Positions 45,357 through 53,410 of a stretch of DNA of 64,000 nucleotides are shown here, in pieces. The notes beneath the pieces were generated by a model. That model was not told the origin of the DNA. It did no database searches and saw only the letters and a program-made list of their open reading frames with translations. Each line of letters begins with the position of its first letter. Position 1 is the first letter of the stretch. The position numbers were made by a program, and so were the translations under genes. Source of the stretch: Brucella sp. 21LCYQ03 (GTDB lineage Bacteria; Pseudomonadota; Alphaproteobacteria; Rhizobiales; Rhizobiaceae); contig NZ_JAMJWE010000009.1 in assembly GCF_023554105.1 (NCBI RefSeq), positions 62,001 through 126,000 on the forward strand, given 5' to 3'.

Positions 45357-46028
45357 TCAGCCCTCAATCTTTTCGACAGCATGATCTTTTCCGAAAACCG
45401 GTTGCCACTTTTCGGGATCATGCTCCAAACTTGCTATAAGCGTGGTGCGGGGAAGAGCTGCGACTTTGCCGTCAGCGACAAGAACCAGATCGATGCCCAG
45501 CGGAAACAGCGCGCCATTTTCACGCCATTGCGCAGCAAAATCATGAGGCAGGCCATCGACGTTCAGCACAACTTCATCCTTGATGCCCGGGCCTTTGAGG
45601 GTGAACCCATGCCCGCTCGTCAGAGACGATACAGCCAGAACAACAGTCGTCGAACGATCGGGAAACTCAGGGTCTCCCTGCGCGAAGGAAGAAATTGCCG
45701 GCAACGATTGCGCATCCGTTACAAGTGCGAACTGCGCTTTTGATTGACCCCCAACGATTGGTGCACCGGTATGGAATGTCAGCCATGCCGTTGCGTCCTG
45801 ATTGGCTGCAATTTCAGCATCGACCCAGACGCTTGCGTCGTGATCAAGAAGCGTTGCTGCAATCAGGCCAAGCTCAGGCGTGAGCGGCTTTGATGGCGCA
45901 GCCGCACTAGGCAGCGAATGGATACGACCAGGATTGGCCATTGCGTGCATGAGCGCATGAAACGCCGACTGCGCTTCATTGACTGGATCAGCCAGTCCGC
46001 CTTCAAATGCAGAAGAAGAATGGAGCAT
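45357..46028 (-). CDS. phnH: C-P lyase core subunit
   Basis: A core component of the C-P lyase complex with a PLP-transferase-like fold but no cofactor, 223 residues. FEGGLADPVNEAQSAFHALM and MAHAMANPGRI-like HAMANPGRIHSLP near the N-terminus, and SLTSGHGFTLKGPGIKDEV further on, are family hallmarks. The last ~24 residues (from SLEHDPEKWQPVFGKDHAV) are encoded by a RIME-like palindrome, so the native C-terminus has apparently been replaced or extended by the element without destroying the frame. It overlaps phnG by one base. Confidence 0.94.
   Translation of the reverse strand: MLHSSSAFEGGLADPVNEAQSAFHALMHAMANPGRIHSLPSAAAPSKPLTPELGLIAATLLDHDASVWVDAEIAANQDATAWLTFHTGAPIVGGQSKAQFALVTDAQSLPAISSFAQGDPEFPDRSTTVVLAVSSLTSGHGFTLKGPGIKDEVVLNVDGLPHDFAAQWRENGALFPLGIDLVLVADGKVAALPRTTLIASLEHDPEKWQPVFGKDHAVEKIEG
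45379..45426. repeat. RIME-like palindrome inside the phnH coding region
   Basis: GCATGATC...TCCGAAAACCGG...CTTTTCGGGATCATGC, nearly identical to the intergenic copy at 37909-37955. Here it is in frame and translated as the C-terminus of PhnH. Confidence 0.88.
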
Positions 46029-46543
46029 CAGTTATCTCCCCGAACCATTGTGAAGAAATCGACCTTCGTGGCAGCAGCTTCGCCGCGCCGTTTTGCATCC
46101 GCAGTATCGACACGACCACGCAATGCGTTGAGCACGCTGCTTTCGATCGCATCGCGGGTGGCCTCATCGAGCCAAAGCGCATCAAACAATGCAGCCAGCT
46201 TCGCCTTTTCCTGATCACGTCCCAGCGCATAGGAATGCCCAACCGAGCCATTCGCCAGACGAACAGTTGCGCGGGTGACGGTTGCCTCGCCAACATTGAA
46301 CGGAGCACCGCCACCGCCAATACGACCGCGCATCATAACCAGCCCGGTTTCCGGACCACGCAAAACTTCAAATTCAGGCTTGTCTGCCCAGTTCTGCCAG
46401 AACGTTTTCAATTCTTCGCCGCTAGCGCGCGCGAGAAGCGCCATGCTTGCCTGACGTGCAGCCTGCGTTGCATCCAGTGCAAAATTGGTTCCAGCCGTGG
46501 AGCCATCCCCACTTTCAACTGTAGTTTGCTCCGTCGTGTTCAT
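46028..46543 (-). CDS. phnG: C-P lyase core subunit
   Basis: The first catabolic gene. PhnG is a small core subunit (about 171 residues) of PhnGHIJ. RQASMALLARASGEELKTFW and EVLRGPETGLVMMRGRIGGG are typical, with APFNVGEATVTRATVRL and GHSYALGRDQEKA following. I choose ATG 46543, behind GGATAA, over an in-frame ATG at 46582 with a weak ribosome-binding site. The 1-bp overlap with phnH (TGATG) indicates coupling. Upstream lie a Pho box and an inverted repeat shared with divergent phnF. Confidence 0.94.
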   Translation of the reverse strand: MNTTEQTTVESGDGSTAGTNFALDATQAARQASMALLARASGEELKTFWQNWADKPEFEVLRGPETGLVMMRGRIGGGGAPFNVGEATVTRATVRLANGSVGHSYALGRDQEKAKLAALFDALWLDEATRDAIESSVLNALRGRVDTADAKRRGEAAATKVDFFTMVRGDN

Positions 46544-46587
46544 GAGCTTATCCGCCCTATCTAATCCGATTGACTTGATCATCTTAA

Positions 46588-46607
46588 TTGTCTATTCATA
46601 TAGACAA
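46588..46607. promoter_or_regulatory. Candidate PhnF operator
   Basis: TTGTCTAT-TCAT-ATAGACAA is a perfect 8+4+8 inverted repeat in the phnG-phnF interval. Its GT-x-TA core fits HutC/UTRA-type GntR operators. Confidence 0.65.
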
Positions 46608-46639
46608 CTATACAATACTAGAATGAATACATCCTGCCA

Positions 46640-46657
46640 ATGACAGGACGATGACAA
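46640..46657 (-). promoter_or_regulatory. Pho box upstream of phnG
   Basis: On the minus strand TTGTCAT-CGTC-CTGTCAT matches 13 of 14 defined positions of the PhoB consensus CTGTCAT-N4-CTGTCAT. It is oriented towards phnG, about 97 bp from its start, and lies just before the chosen phnF start. Confidence 0.75.
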
Positions 46658-46665
46658 AGGCGCAG

Positions 46666-47412
46666 ATGAAAAAGAGCGGACGGATTGAGAGAAACAGCGG
46701 TGTAGCCATCTGGCGGCAGATTGCCGACGAGATACGCGGCGACATCATGGCCGGGAAACTTGCTACGGGCGCGCGTATGCCGGCCGAAATGGATCTGGCT
46801 GAACGATTTGGCGTCAATCGCCACACCGTACGCAGCGCAATTGCGGCACTCACGCAGGAGGGCGTATTGCGTGCGGAACAGGGGCGTGGCACCTTTATCG
46901 CCAATGCGAAACGTCTCACCTACCAGATCGGACGTCGCACGCGTATTTCGCAAGCGCTCGCACCACAAGTCAGCGAAACAAAAGGCATTCTGCTTAATTC
47001 ACATCTGGAAACTGCGACCGCCAACATCGCTCAGGCGCTCGGAATGGATATTGGTTCCGAAGTGTTACGTTTGGAAACCATGCATAGTGCCGACGGCCAC
47101 CCAATCTCCATTGCAACGCACTGGGTGGATTCAAGCGCTTTTCCGACTTTCACCGAAGATTACACGGCCAGCGGTTCAATCACCTCTGCTTTCAAAGCAG
47201 CGGGCGTCAGCGATTATTTCAGAAAATCAACCGTTGTATCGGCACGCCATGCCGACCCGGATGACCTCAGACATCTCAAACTGTCTCCCGGTGCAATTGT
47301 TCTGACCGCGCGCGCAATCAACATAGATACCGAAGGAAAGCCTATACAATATTCTCTGACACGGTTTTCCGCGGACCGCATGGAGTTCGTGATTGAAAGC
47401 GATAAGGAATAA
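46666..47412 (+). CDS. phnF: GntR/HutC-family phosphonate regulator
   Basis: A repressor-type regulator of about 248 residues transcribed away from phnG. The winged helix spans residues about 8-70 (AIWRQIADEIRGDIMAGKLA, then FGVNRHTVRSAIAALTQEGV), and the C-terminal UTRA ligand domain covers about 95-240. I choose ATG 46666 because AAAGG lies five bases upstream; ATG 46651 has its only purine run two bases away and would overlap the Pho box. It probably represses the phn operon through the inverted repeat at 46588-46607, layered on PhoB activation. Confidence 0.9.
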   Translation: MKKSGRIERNSGVAIWRQIADEIRGDIMAGKLATGARMPAEMDLAERFGVNRHTVRSAIAALTQEGVLRAEQGRGTFIANAKRLTYQIGRRTRISQALAPQVSETKGILLNSHLETATANIAQALGMDIGSEVLRLETMHSADGHPISIATHWVDSSAFPTFTEDYTASGSITSAFKAAGVSDYFRKSTVVSARHADPDDLRHLKLSPGAIVLTARAINIDTEGKPIQYSLTRFSADRMEFVIESDKE

Positions 47413-47464
47413 TTTGAAACTCAACACTACCCAATTATCGCAATGCTTCACGGCAAAATTGTTA

Positions 47465-47489
47465 AAAATTTTATGGGCTCTAAAATTTT
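47465..47489. terminator. AT-rich palindrome between convergent phnF and the autotransporter
   Basis: AAAATTTTA-N7-TAAAATTTT is a perfect 9-bp inverted repeat that overlaps the autotransporter stop. It has low pairing strength, so its termination function is uncertain. Confidence 0.35.
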
Positions 47490-50056
47490 AATGCAGCATT
47501 TGCAGCGTATGTCGTTGAGTCCGTTTCGTTTCCGAACACTCCAGTATAGGTCAGATTCATTGAGAACCGCTCCAAATTAACCAGACCAACCTGCAATCTC
47601 ATCAGCAAATATTCGTCGTTGGAAGAGGCCCCAACAACATAGAAGGGATATTCTGGCGCAAACGAAAGCTCACGGCGGGTATTGCGATCACCCCATTCTT
47701 TGTTCCAAGCAGCATTCAGCCGTGCATTTAGGCTATATCTCTGGTTGATAGAATAAGACGCGTTGGTCTGGATGCCCAGCGTTCCAGTGGTATTGCTTAT
47801 CGACAAAGACTGGCCGGAAAGTGCTGCATCCAAAAGGCCACTTTCCTGAAAATCATCAATTTCCGTCCTGGAGTAGCTCAAAGCCAGATACGGCTGAACA
47901 TCCATAATTCCCGCATCGAATGTATAACCAGCTTTGGTAAAATACTGAGTGGTATACGCGTTATAATCCGCACTCAATGCGCCCGTTAAAGCATTCAGGT
48001 TTAATGATCGTTGCGTTTGAATTGAATGATATTGATAGGCTGCACCACCGGCAACATTGAAGCCATTCTGCTGCCACTGCAAGAATAAACCTGCCCCCCA
48101 CGTGTTAATATCTGCAGAACTTGCACGCTCAGAAATCTTCAGCGATGTGTCCTGATAATCACCAACGATACCGGCGGATAGATGATCTGTAAAATCATAC
48201 GTAACACCAGCATTGATACCGTAACCATTTGATTTGGTAGCTGCAATTCCGTCTGATCCGCTCGTTTTGGCGTTCAGACCTCTGGCAGCCAACCAAAGCT
48301 GAGGGTATTCTGAACGTGTTTCAGTTGCTCTAAAACCATTCAAACCGCGATTAAATATCTCATCGCGAAAAGATGAACTGCTGTCAGACAAAGCTGTCGT
48401 AATGCTTGAATGCACTTCACCCGAAAGAAGATCGAAGTTGCGCCTCGCATCATTTTCAGAACCACTGATGATTGAGCGATAGACCAGATTGTCCGGGTTA
48501 AGATATTCAAGCGCGCCTGCCACCGCTGTCTGATTGGGCGTATTTGAAACGCTATCAAAACGTATATCATTTCGCGTAAGAATAACCGAATTTGAATCCA
48601 CCGACGGTGTGACGAATACAAAATCGTGACTTAACACTTCGCTGAATGCGGACCCGCTATATACTGGAGCGTAAAAAATACCATATGTTTTGTTAACTTC
48701 ATAAAGAAAATCATTGGCACGTTTTAAGTCAAGAGTGCCACCCTGGAGTTCCAGGTCTTCAGCAATCAACCGGCCGTGACCGAGCACTAAACTGACATGA
48801 GACGTGTCATTGAGTACAATCTTTTGATCCGCTGTTAGTGTGGTTCTGCCCAAATTGACATTACCGGCACTGACGAGAGAACCGATAGATAATTGCTGAT
48901 TATCAAGCCGGGAAACGTCCAGAAATCCATTTTGATCAACGTGAATATCAGAGGTGCCTCCAGTGGACTGGCCAATAAAGCGTGCCGTTCCGCCTCCACT
49001 TATAAGGATCGAGGAAGTGCTCGCCGACGATGTGCCCGAAAAAACCAGATCACCAGCATTGATAATGAAGCTGCTTCCAGCGTTTGAACTGTCGTTGAAA
49101 CCTATGGACGATTTCTCATTGTTAAACAGACGTGCGCTTCCAGCGCTGCTCTCACCATTGAATACGATAGTGCCACTATTGTTAACATTGGCACTGCCTG
49201 CTGTTGCATTGCCATTGAAGCGAATAGTCCCCGTCTCATTGTTCACAATAGATGATTGGCTTGCGGAAGACTGCTCGCTGAAAACGAGCGACCCACTGTT
49301 GTTCAGATCGGACGAATTCGTCTTAGACGATCCGTATAAATTGATATTACCGGACTCGTTATTTACAATAAGACCCTGACCAGCAGAGCTTTGGTCATAA
49401 AAATCAATCTGACCATTATTGGTTGTGTTGCGACGCCCTGCATCAGCCTGATCGCGAAATGCTATCTCGCCGGAAGAGTTATTCGTAATCAGAGAGTTGT
49501 CTGCTGAAGACCCACCATTAAAATTAACTGTACCATTATTCGTTATGACAGCGTCACCGGCTGAGGCTTCATCGGAAAACGTAACCAGACCCGCCTCGTT
49601 ATTGGTGATGCGGGAATCTGCCGCTGAACTTTGATGGTCAAAAGATAATCTTGCATCCGTGTTAACAGTAATAAACGCATTAGAGGCCGTCGACTGGTCC
49701 GAGAACCGCGTTTCACCCCCGGAATTGTTGATTATTGTCGCTTCACCGCCGGAGCTTCGGTCGAGGAACGTCGTCTTGTCAGCAATATTATTTGTAATTT
49801 CGATCTGACCAGCACTCTCACCGTCTTTGAATACAAGATTGCGGCCGTTTTGAACATCGCTCGAAAGCATTTGAAAGCCCTCATTCCCGGGCTCATCCAC
49901 GGGAGTAAGAGGGGCATTATCGGTCTCTAACAGCTGAAAGGGTTCTGCGGAAGAAGCTGGATTTGCGAGAATTATGTATGAATTAAAGCAGAAGAAACCG
50001 AGGAGCAACCTCTTAGCATATGCAGTATTTACACGCTTTCGTTTTCCCGCTGTCAT
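47480..50056 (-). CDS. Autotransporter (type Va) with repetitive beta-helix passenger
   Basis: A secreted surface protein of about 858 residues. An extended signal peptide (basic KRKRVNTAYAKR, then LLLGFFCFNSYIILANP) precedes a passenger whose residues about 80-370 consist of some 14 repeats built on ITNN...G.I.F...SSAG, alternating between about 21 and 19 residues. A linker follows, then a C-terminal beta-barrel of about 280 residues (PQLWLAARGLNAKTSGSDGI onward) ending in Phe, as required by the BAM machinery. ATG 50056 has GGA about nine bases upstream; TTG 50065 is possible. Brucella relatives (OmaA/BmaC types) mediate adhesion, but no specific ligand can be assigned here. Confidence 0.88.
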   Translation of the reverse strand: MTAGKRKRVNTAYAKRLLLGFFCFNSYIILANPASSAEPFQLLETDNAPLTPVDEPGNEGFQMLSSDVQNGRNLVFKDGESAGQIEITNNIADKTTFLDRSSGGEATIINNSGGETRFSDQSTASNAFITVNTDARLSFDHQSSAADSRITNNEAGLVTFSDEASAGDAVITNNGTVNFNGGSSADNSLITNNSSGEIAFRDQADAGRRNTTNNGQIDFYDQSSAGQGLIVNNESGNINLYGSSKTNSSDLNNSGSLVFSEQSSASQSSIVNNETGTIRFNGNATAGSANVNNSGTIVFNGESSAGSARLFNNEKSSIGFNDSSNAGSSFIINAGDLVFSGTSSASTSSILISGGGTARFIGQSTGGTSDIHVDQNGFLDVSRLDNQQLSIGSLVSAGNVNLGRTTLTADQKIVLNDTSHVSLVLGHGRLIAEDLELQGGTLDLKRANDFLYEVNKTYGIFYAPVYSGSAFSEVLSHDFVFVTPSVDSNSVILTRNDIRFDSVSNTPNQTAVAGALEYLNPDNLVYRSIISGSENDARRNFDLLSGEVHSSITTALSDSSSSFRDEIFNRGLNGFRATETRSEYPQLWLAARGLNAKTSGSDGIAATKSNGYGINAGVTYDFTDHLSAGIVGDYQDTSLKISERASSADINTWGAGLFLQWQQNGFNVAGGAAYQYHSIQTQRSLNLNALTGALSADYNAYTTQYFTKAGYTFDAGIMDVQPYLALSYSRTEIDDFQESGLLDAALSGQSLSISNTTGTLGIQTNASYSINQRYSLNARLNAAWNKEWGDRNTRRELSFAPEYPFYVVGASSNDEYLLMRLQVGLVNLERFSMNLTYTGVFGNETDSTTYAANAALKF

Positions 50057-50228
50057 TAGAAGCAATCCAAAAAAACATATTCAGTCTCAAGTTGAACGAA
50101 CTATGAATCACGCGCGTATTCGGATTGTGCTCAACATGGTTAATAGCTAACGAATTACTGCAATATTAGCAATTTATTTACGCTACTAAACCGAGTTATA
50201 TTTCAACGCTGGAACGCGCGACGGGAAG

Positions 50229-52313
50229 TTATCTTCCCTGAATATCCCTGATCGCAGCCATTCCTCTTATGCCTTCGCGATCACCAGTCGCAGCCAGAGC
50301 CTGATAAATCACCCTCGCATCATCATAACGACGAAGTTTCAGATAGGCGGCGGCCTGGAGGGCCATCAGATCCTTACGGGGCGCTGCCAATTGTGCGCGT
50401 TGCTCAAGTATAAAAAGGACATCGCGCATGTTACCTGCTTGAAACGCAGCAACGGCCTTATCTGATAATATTGAAATGCGCAGTTCTTTTTGACGTTGGG
50501 GAGTTAAGTGAGCTTTTGTGGCCGACACAGCTGCCTTATCAACAAGCCCCGCCCGTAAATAAGCCAGCGCCTGACCATAGGCCGCATCTGAACGCTGAGT
50601 GGCAGACCCTGTCATCAGTGCAGATTCAAAACTTCTCACAGCATCGAGCGGACGATTGAGTTCCATCAGACACCAGCCATGCGCAACCGCATTCCCGCCC
50701 GTGGGCATTGGTCCTTCCAGAGCCTGAGCACAGGATCGCGCATTGCCTGATCCGGCTGATCTCGGCTGAGCTACCCGATCCGCCGTGCTGTCCGAATTAC
50801 TTCTGACAGTCCGCGGAGATGTAGCGTTGTTTAGTCTTGAACTCTGACCACGAGAAGAGCTTTTGCTATTCTGGCTTCGACTGCCAACCTCTTTAATGCG
50901 AACGGATGTCGCGTCCCAGTTTTCTTTTACTTTCCGCAGTTGGTCGTCCTCACCAATCGACAACAGGCCCAAAGCCAGACCGTAAGCTGCGGGTTCACTG
51001 GATGGATCCCACGAAAGTGCGGTCTGGAACCATTGAACTGCGGTCAAATCCTGTTCCATTGCGCGCGCATACCAGCCAAGTTGTTCCGCTGTCGTAATGT
51101 TTTTTTCCGCGACAGTCGCATTTGCAATCCGGGTTAGTACTTGCGGACTAATCGTCTCCGGCATCCGATTAGGCGGATCACTTGAGAGCAAGTTCGCGGC
51201 AGCATCAAAATAAACCAGCGTTGCATCGGGCGATTTATCACGCCACGGATACATCAAATCCTCTGCAGCCGAATAATCTTTGCGAGCATTCAGGACAAGT
51301 GCCATCCCTTGAGCAGAGGTGGCTGTAGCTTCCTTTTGATTGGCTGAATCAAACCATTTTTCAGCCTTCGCCAGTTCATCACGGCGCATATAATACCAAC
51401 CAAGCATTTCTGCATCCGAGCCCAGAGCTTCATTTTCCGGGATATTTTCGAGTGCTGAAATGTTGGACTGATCAATCACCAAGTCTTTATCGAGAGCGGC
51501 CAAACCAACGAAATGACGCGCTATATCTTTCTCGAGTGCTGCAAATTCACGCTGCCCGTCAGGCGAGCGCTTTTCGACTTCCAGAAGCTTTTGCATTTCC
51601 TCATAAGACAGATTTGTCAGCGCTTTTTGTATCGTGCCAGTACGAACATTGGGATCAGTACAATTATTTATAATGTAGAGATAACCGTCCAGCGCACGAT
51701 TACTTTTGTCAACTTTGGCAAAGGCTTCGGATAACCTCCAAAGAACGTCTACCTCATTGCAGGTAAGCATTTCTGGCGAGTTTGCTGCGAGATTAATGAC
51801 CATCTCATACTGAGCATTGTTCGATGCATTGATAAGGCGTTCTCTATTCTCACTTTGGTCAAGAGCCTTCAAAAGATCATCTGGTACGACCCACTCTGGC
51901 TCATTACTCTTTCGCAAAGCAATCGCTTTGCGCAGCGCACTATATTCACCCTTGGAATACAACTCCCAGAGTTGATCGAGTTTATTATCAGAGACTTTCG
52001 CCGGTGCAGTAGGATCTTCTGGCGGAACCCAATCCGGATGCAGGGACTTCAATCGAGTAATCTCGGCTTGCATTCGGGCCTTGTCGCCCCGCGTTGCAAA
52101 ATAACGCAGCGCGCTTTCATCTACCTCTGAGTTGCCTTGACTTTGAATAGCAGTTTGGCTCGCACGACTGGAAACCGGCGAAGGTGATGCTGCTTGATTT
52201 GCAGTGCCGAACTGCAAATCCGGCATGGGATCATCATTCTTCAAAAATAAATAATAACCGCCTACGGCCACCGATCCTAGCAAAACACTGATGAGAATAT
52301 TTTTCATAGGCAT
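50229..52313 (-). CDS. bcsK: TPR protein of type III cellulose operon (BcsK-like)
   Basis: A 694-residue protein with one N-terminal membrane segment (about residues 5-23) and a periplasmic region of tetratricopeptide-like helices (for example AEMLGWYYMRRDELAKAEKW and AEQLGWYARAMEQDLTAVQW). A Ser/Asn/Arg-rich linker (about residues 465-525) splits the repeats. Unlike BcsC it has no outer-membrane barrel, which fits BcsK of type III operons found in Rhizobiales. It would scaffold the periplasmic route of the glucan. It overlaps bcsZ by 10 bp and is the last gene of the operon. The symbol rests on architecture and context. Confidence 0.75.
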   Translation of the reverse strand: MPMKNILISVLLGSVAVGGYYLFLKNDDPMPDLQFGTANQAASPSPVSSRASQTAIQSQGNSEVDESALRYFATRGDKARMQAEITRLKSLHPDWVPPEDPTAPAKVSDNKLDQLWELYSKGEYSALRKAIALRKSNEPEWVVPDDLLKALDQSENRERLINASNNAQYEMVINLAANSPEMLTCNEVDVLWRLSEAFAKVDKSNRALDGYLYIINNCTDPNVRTGTIQKALTNLSYEEMQKLLEVEKRSPDGQREFAALEKDIARHFVGLAALDKDLVIDQSNISALENIPENEALGSDAEMLGWYYMRRDELAKAEKWFDSANQKEATATSAQGMALVLNARKDYSAAEDLMYPWRDKSPDATLVYFDAAANLLSSDPPNRMPETISPQVLTRIANATVAEKNITTAEQLGWYARAMEQDLTAVQWFQTALSWDPSSEPAAYGLALGLLSIGEDDQLRKVKENWDATSVRIKEVGSRSQNSKSSSRGQSSRLNNATSPRTVRSNSDSTADRVAQPRSAGSGNARSCAQALEGPMPTGGNAVAHGWCLMELNRPLDAVRSFESALMTGSATQRSDAAYGQALAYLRAGLVDKAAVSATKAHLTPQRQKELRISILSDKAVAAFQAGNMRDVLFILEQRAQLAAPRKDLMALQAAAYLKLRRYDDARVIYQALAATGDREGIRGMAAIRDIQGR

Positions 52314-53410
52314 CGTGGGTAAACTTCTTTGATGTAAGATAATGAAAGAAGGTGCAGAGTGGATGGATAGTAATGCGTCGGCTGAAACTCTTTAAGGGCC
52401 GTTGATATTTTCTGTCCCGATTTAGCACATGCAGCCAGTTCCGTCAGAATCCTATAGCCTGGCTCATTTAACAACGTTACTGTCGCATCTGTCTGGACAT
52501 TGACCAAGCGGACATCGCCATTTTTTTGGGTCATCGCTGCGGCTATATCAACCGTAAGCTGATCAGACCCATTGCCGGCGCGCACAAGATAAAGCGGTAT
52601 CCGAACATTATTGTAACTGAATTCAGGTGGAAATCCATTTGCAGGCGTTGGCATCTCTGCAATGCTAATCCAGTCGGAAGGAAGTTTAGCAGACCCAAAA
52701 CGACTTTGCGAAAGCAGTTTTAGGCCGCTTAATTTTAGGGCATTCCATTTCGGTGAAGGTGCAACGTCGTTTAACACCGGAAATGCTTCAAATACCCAAT
52801 AAGAAAGATTTATGATCGGTCCATCTTTGCGATCGTCTTGAGTAAAACCCCGAATTGCAGGCAGAAGTATCGTTTCACCGTTGTAAACAACGATCTGCTT
52901 CGCCAGCAATGTGTTCGCGATGGTGCGCGCATAAGTAAGATATTCAGTATTTGGCCATTTCCTGCCAGCCAATGAGAGTGCATAGGCTATGAGGATGTCT
53001 CCGTCGGATGCATTGTTCGTATCAACAATATGCGGACGAACAGATGGATCCCATTTCCAGGCTGAAAGACCGTCATTGCGTATTAGCAATTCAGTTTTGG
53101 TAAACGTCCAGATGAGTTCAAAATCATCCTGACGCCCGGCCAATACAGCCAAGAGCAACCCGTAGCCCTGGCCTTCGCTATGGCTTATATTGCCATTCGC
53201 ATCATCAATGATGCGACCTTCAGGACTCAGGAATTTTTCGGTGTAAAGTTTCCATTCAGTTGCATTAATAGTCATCGGTACATTGTTAACATCTTGGGCG
53301 AGAGAATTCCAAACAGCCATATTGAATAACAGTATTACTGTAACCGTGGCAGCTGCACGCTTCCATAATTTACAAATGATCGAAATATATATGAAGCTAT
53401 TCATCATCAC
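52304..53410 (-). CDS. bcsZ: Periplasmic endo-1,4-beta-glucanase (GH8) of the cellulose operon
   Basis: A 368-residue glycoside hydrolase family 8 enzyme that trims nascent glucan and influences export. The signal peptide includes AAATVTVILLFNMAVWNSLAQ. The catalytic acid Glu lies in HSEGQGYGLLLAV, with ASDGDILIAYALSLAG carrying the essential Asp, and GLSAWKWDP and INLSYWVFEAF are typical of BcsZ. It overlaps bcsB by 14 bp and bcsK by 10 bp, so the operon is translationally coupled. The start may be any of Met1, 2 or 3. Confidence 0.93.
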   Translation of the reverse strand: MMMNSFIYISIICKLWKRAAATVTVILLFNMAVWNSLAQDVNNVPMTINATEWKLYTEKFLSPEGRIIDDANGNISHSEGQGYGLLLAVLAGRQDDFELIWTFTKTELLIRNDGLSAWKWDPSVRPHIVDTNNASDGDILIAYALSLAGRKWPNTEYLTYARTIANTLLAKQIVVYNGETILLPAIRGFTQDDRKDGPIINLSYWVFEAFPVLNDVAPSPKWNALKLSGLKLLSQSRFGSAKLPSDWISIAEMPTPANGFPPEFSYNNVRIPLYLVRAGNGSDQLTVDIAAAMTQKNGDVRLVNVQTDATVTLLNEPGYRILTELAACAKSGQKISTALKEFQPTHYYPSTLHLLSLSYIKEVYPRCL

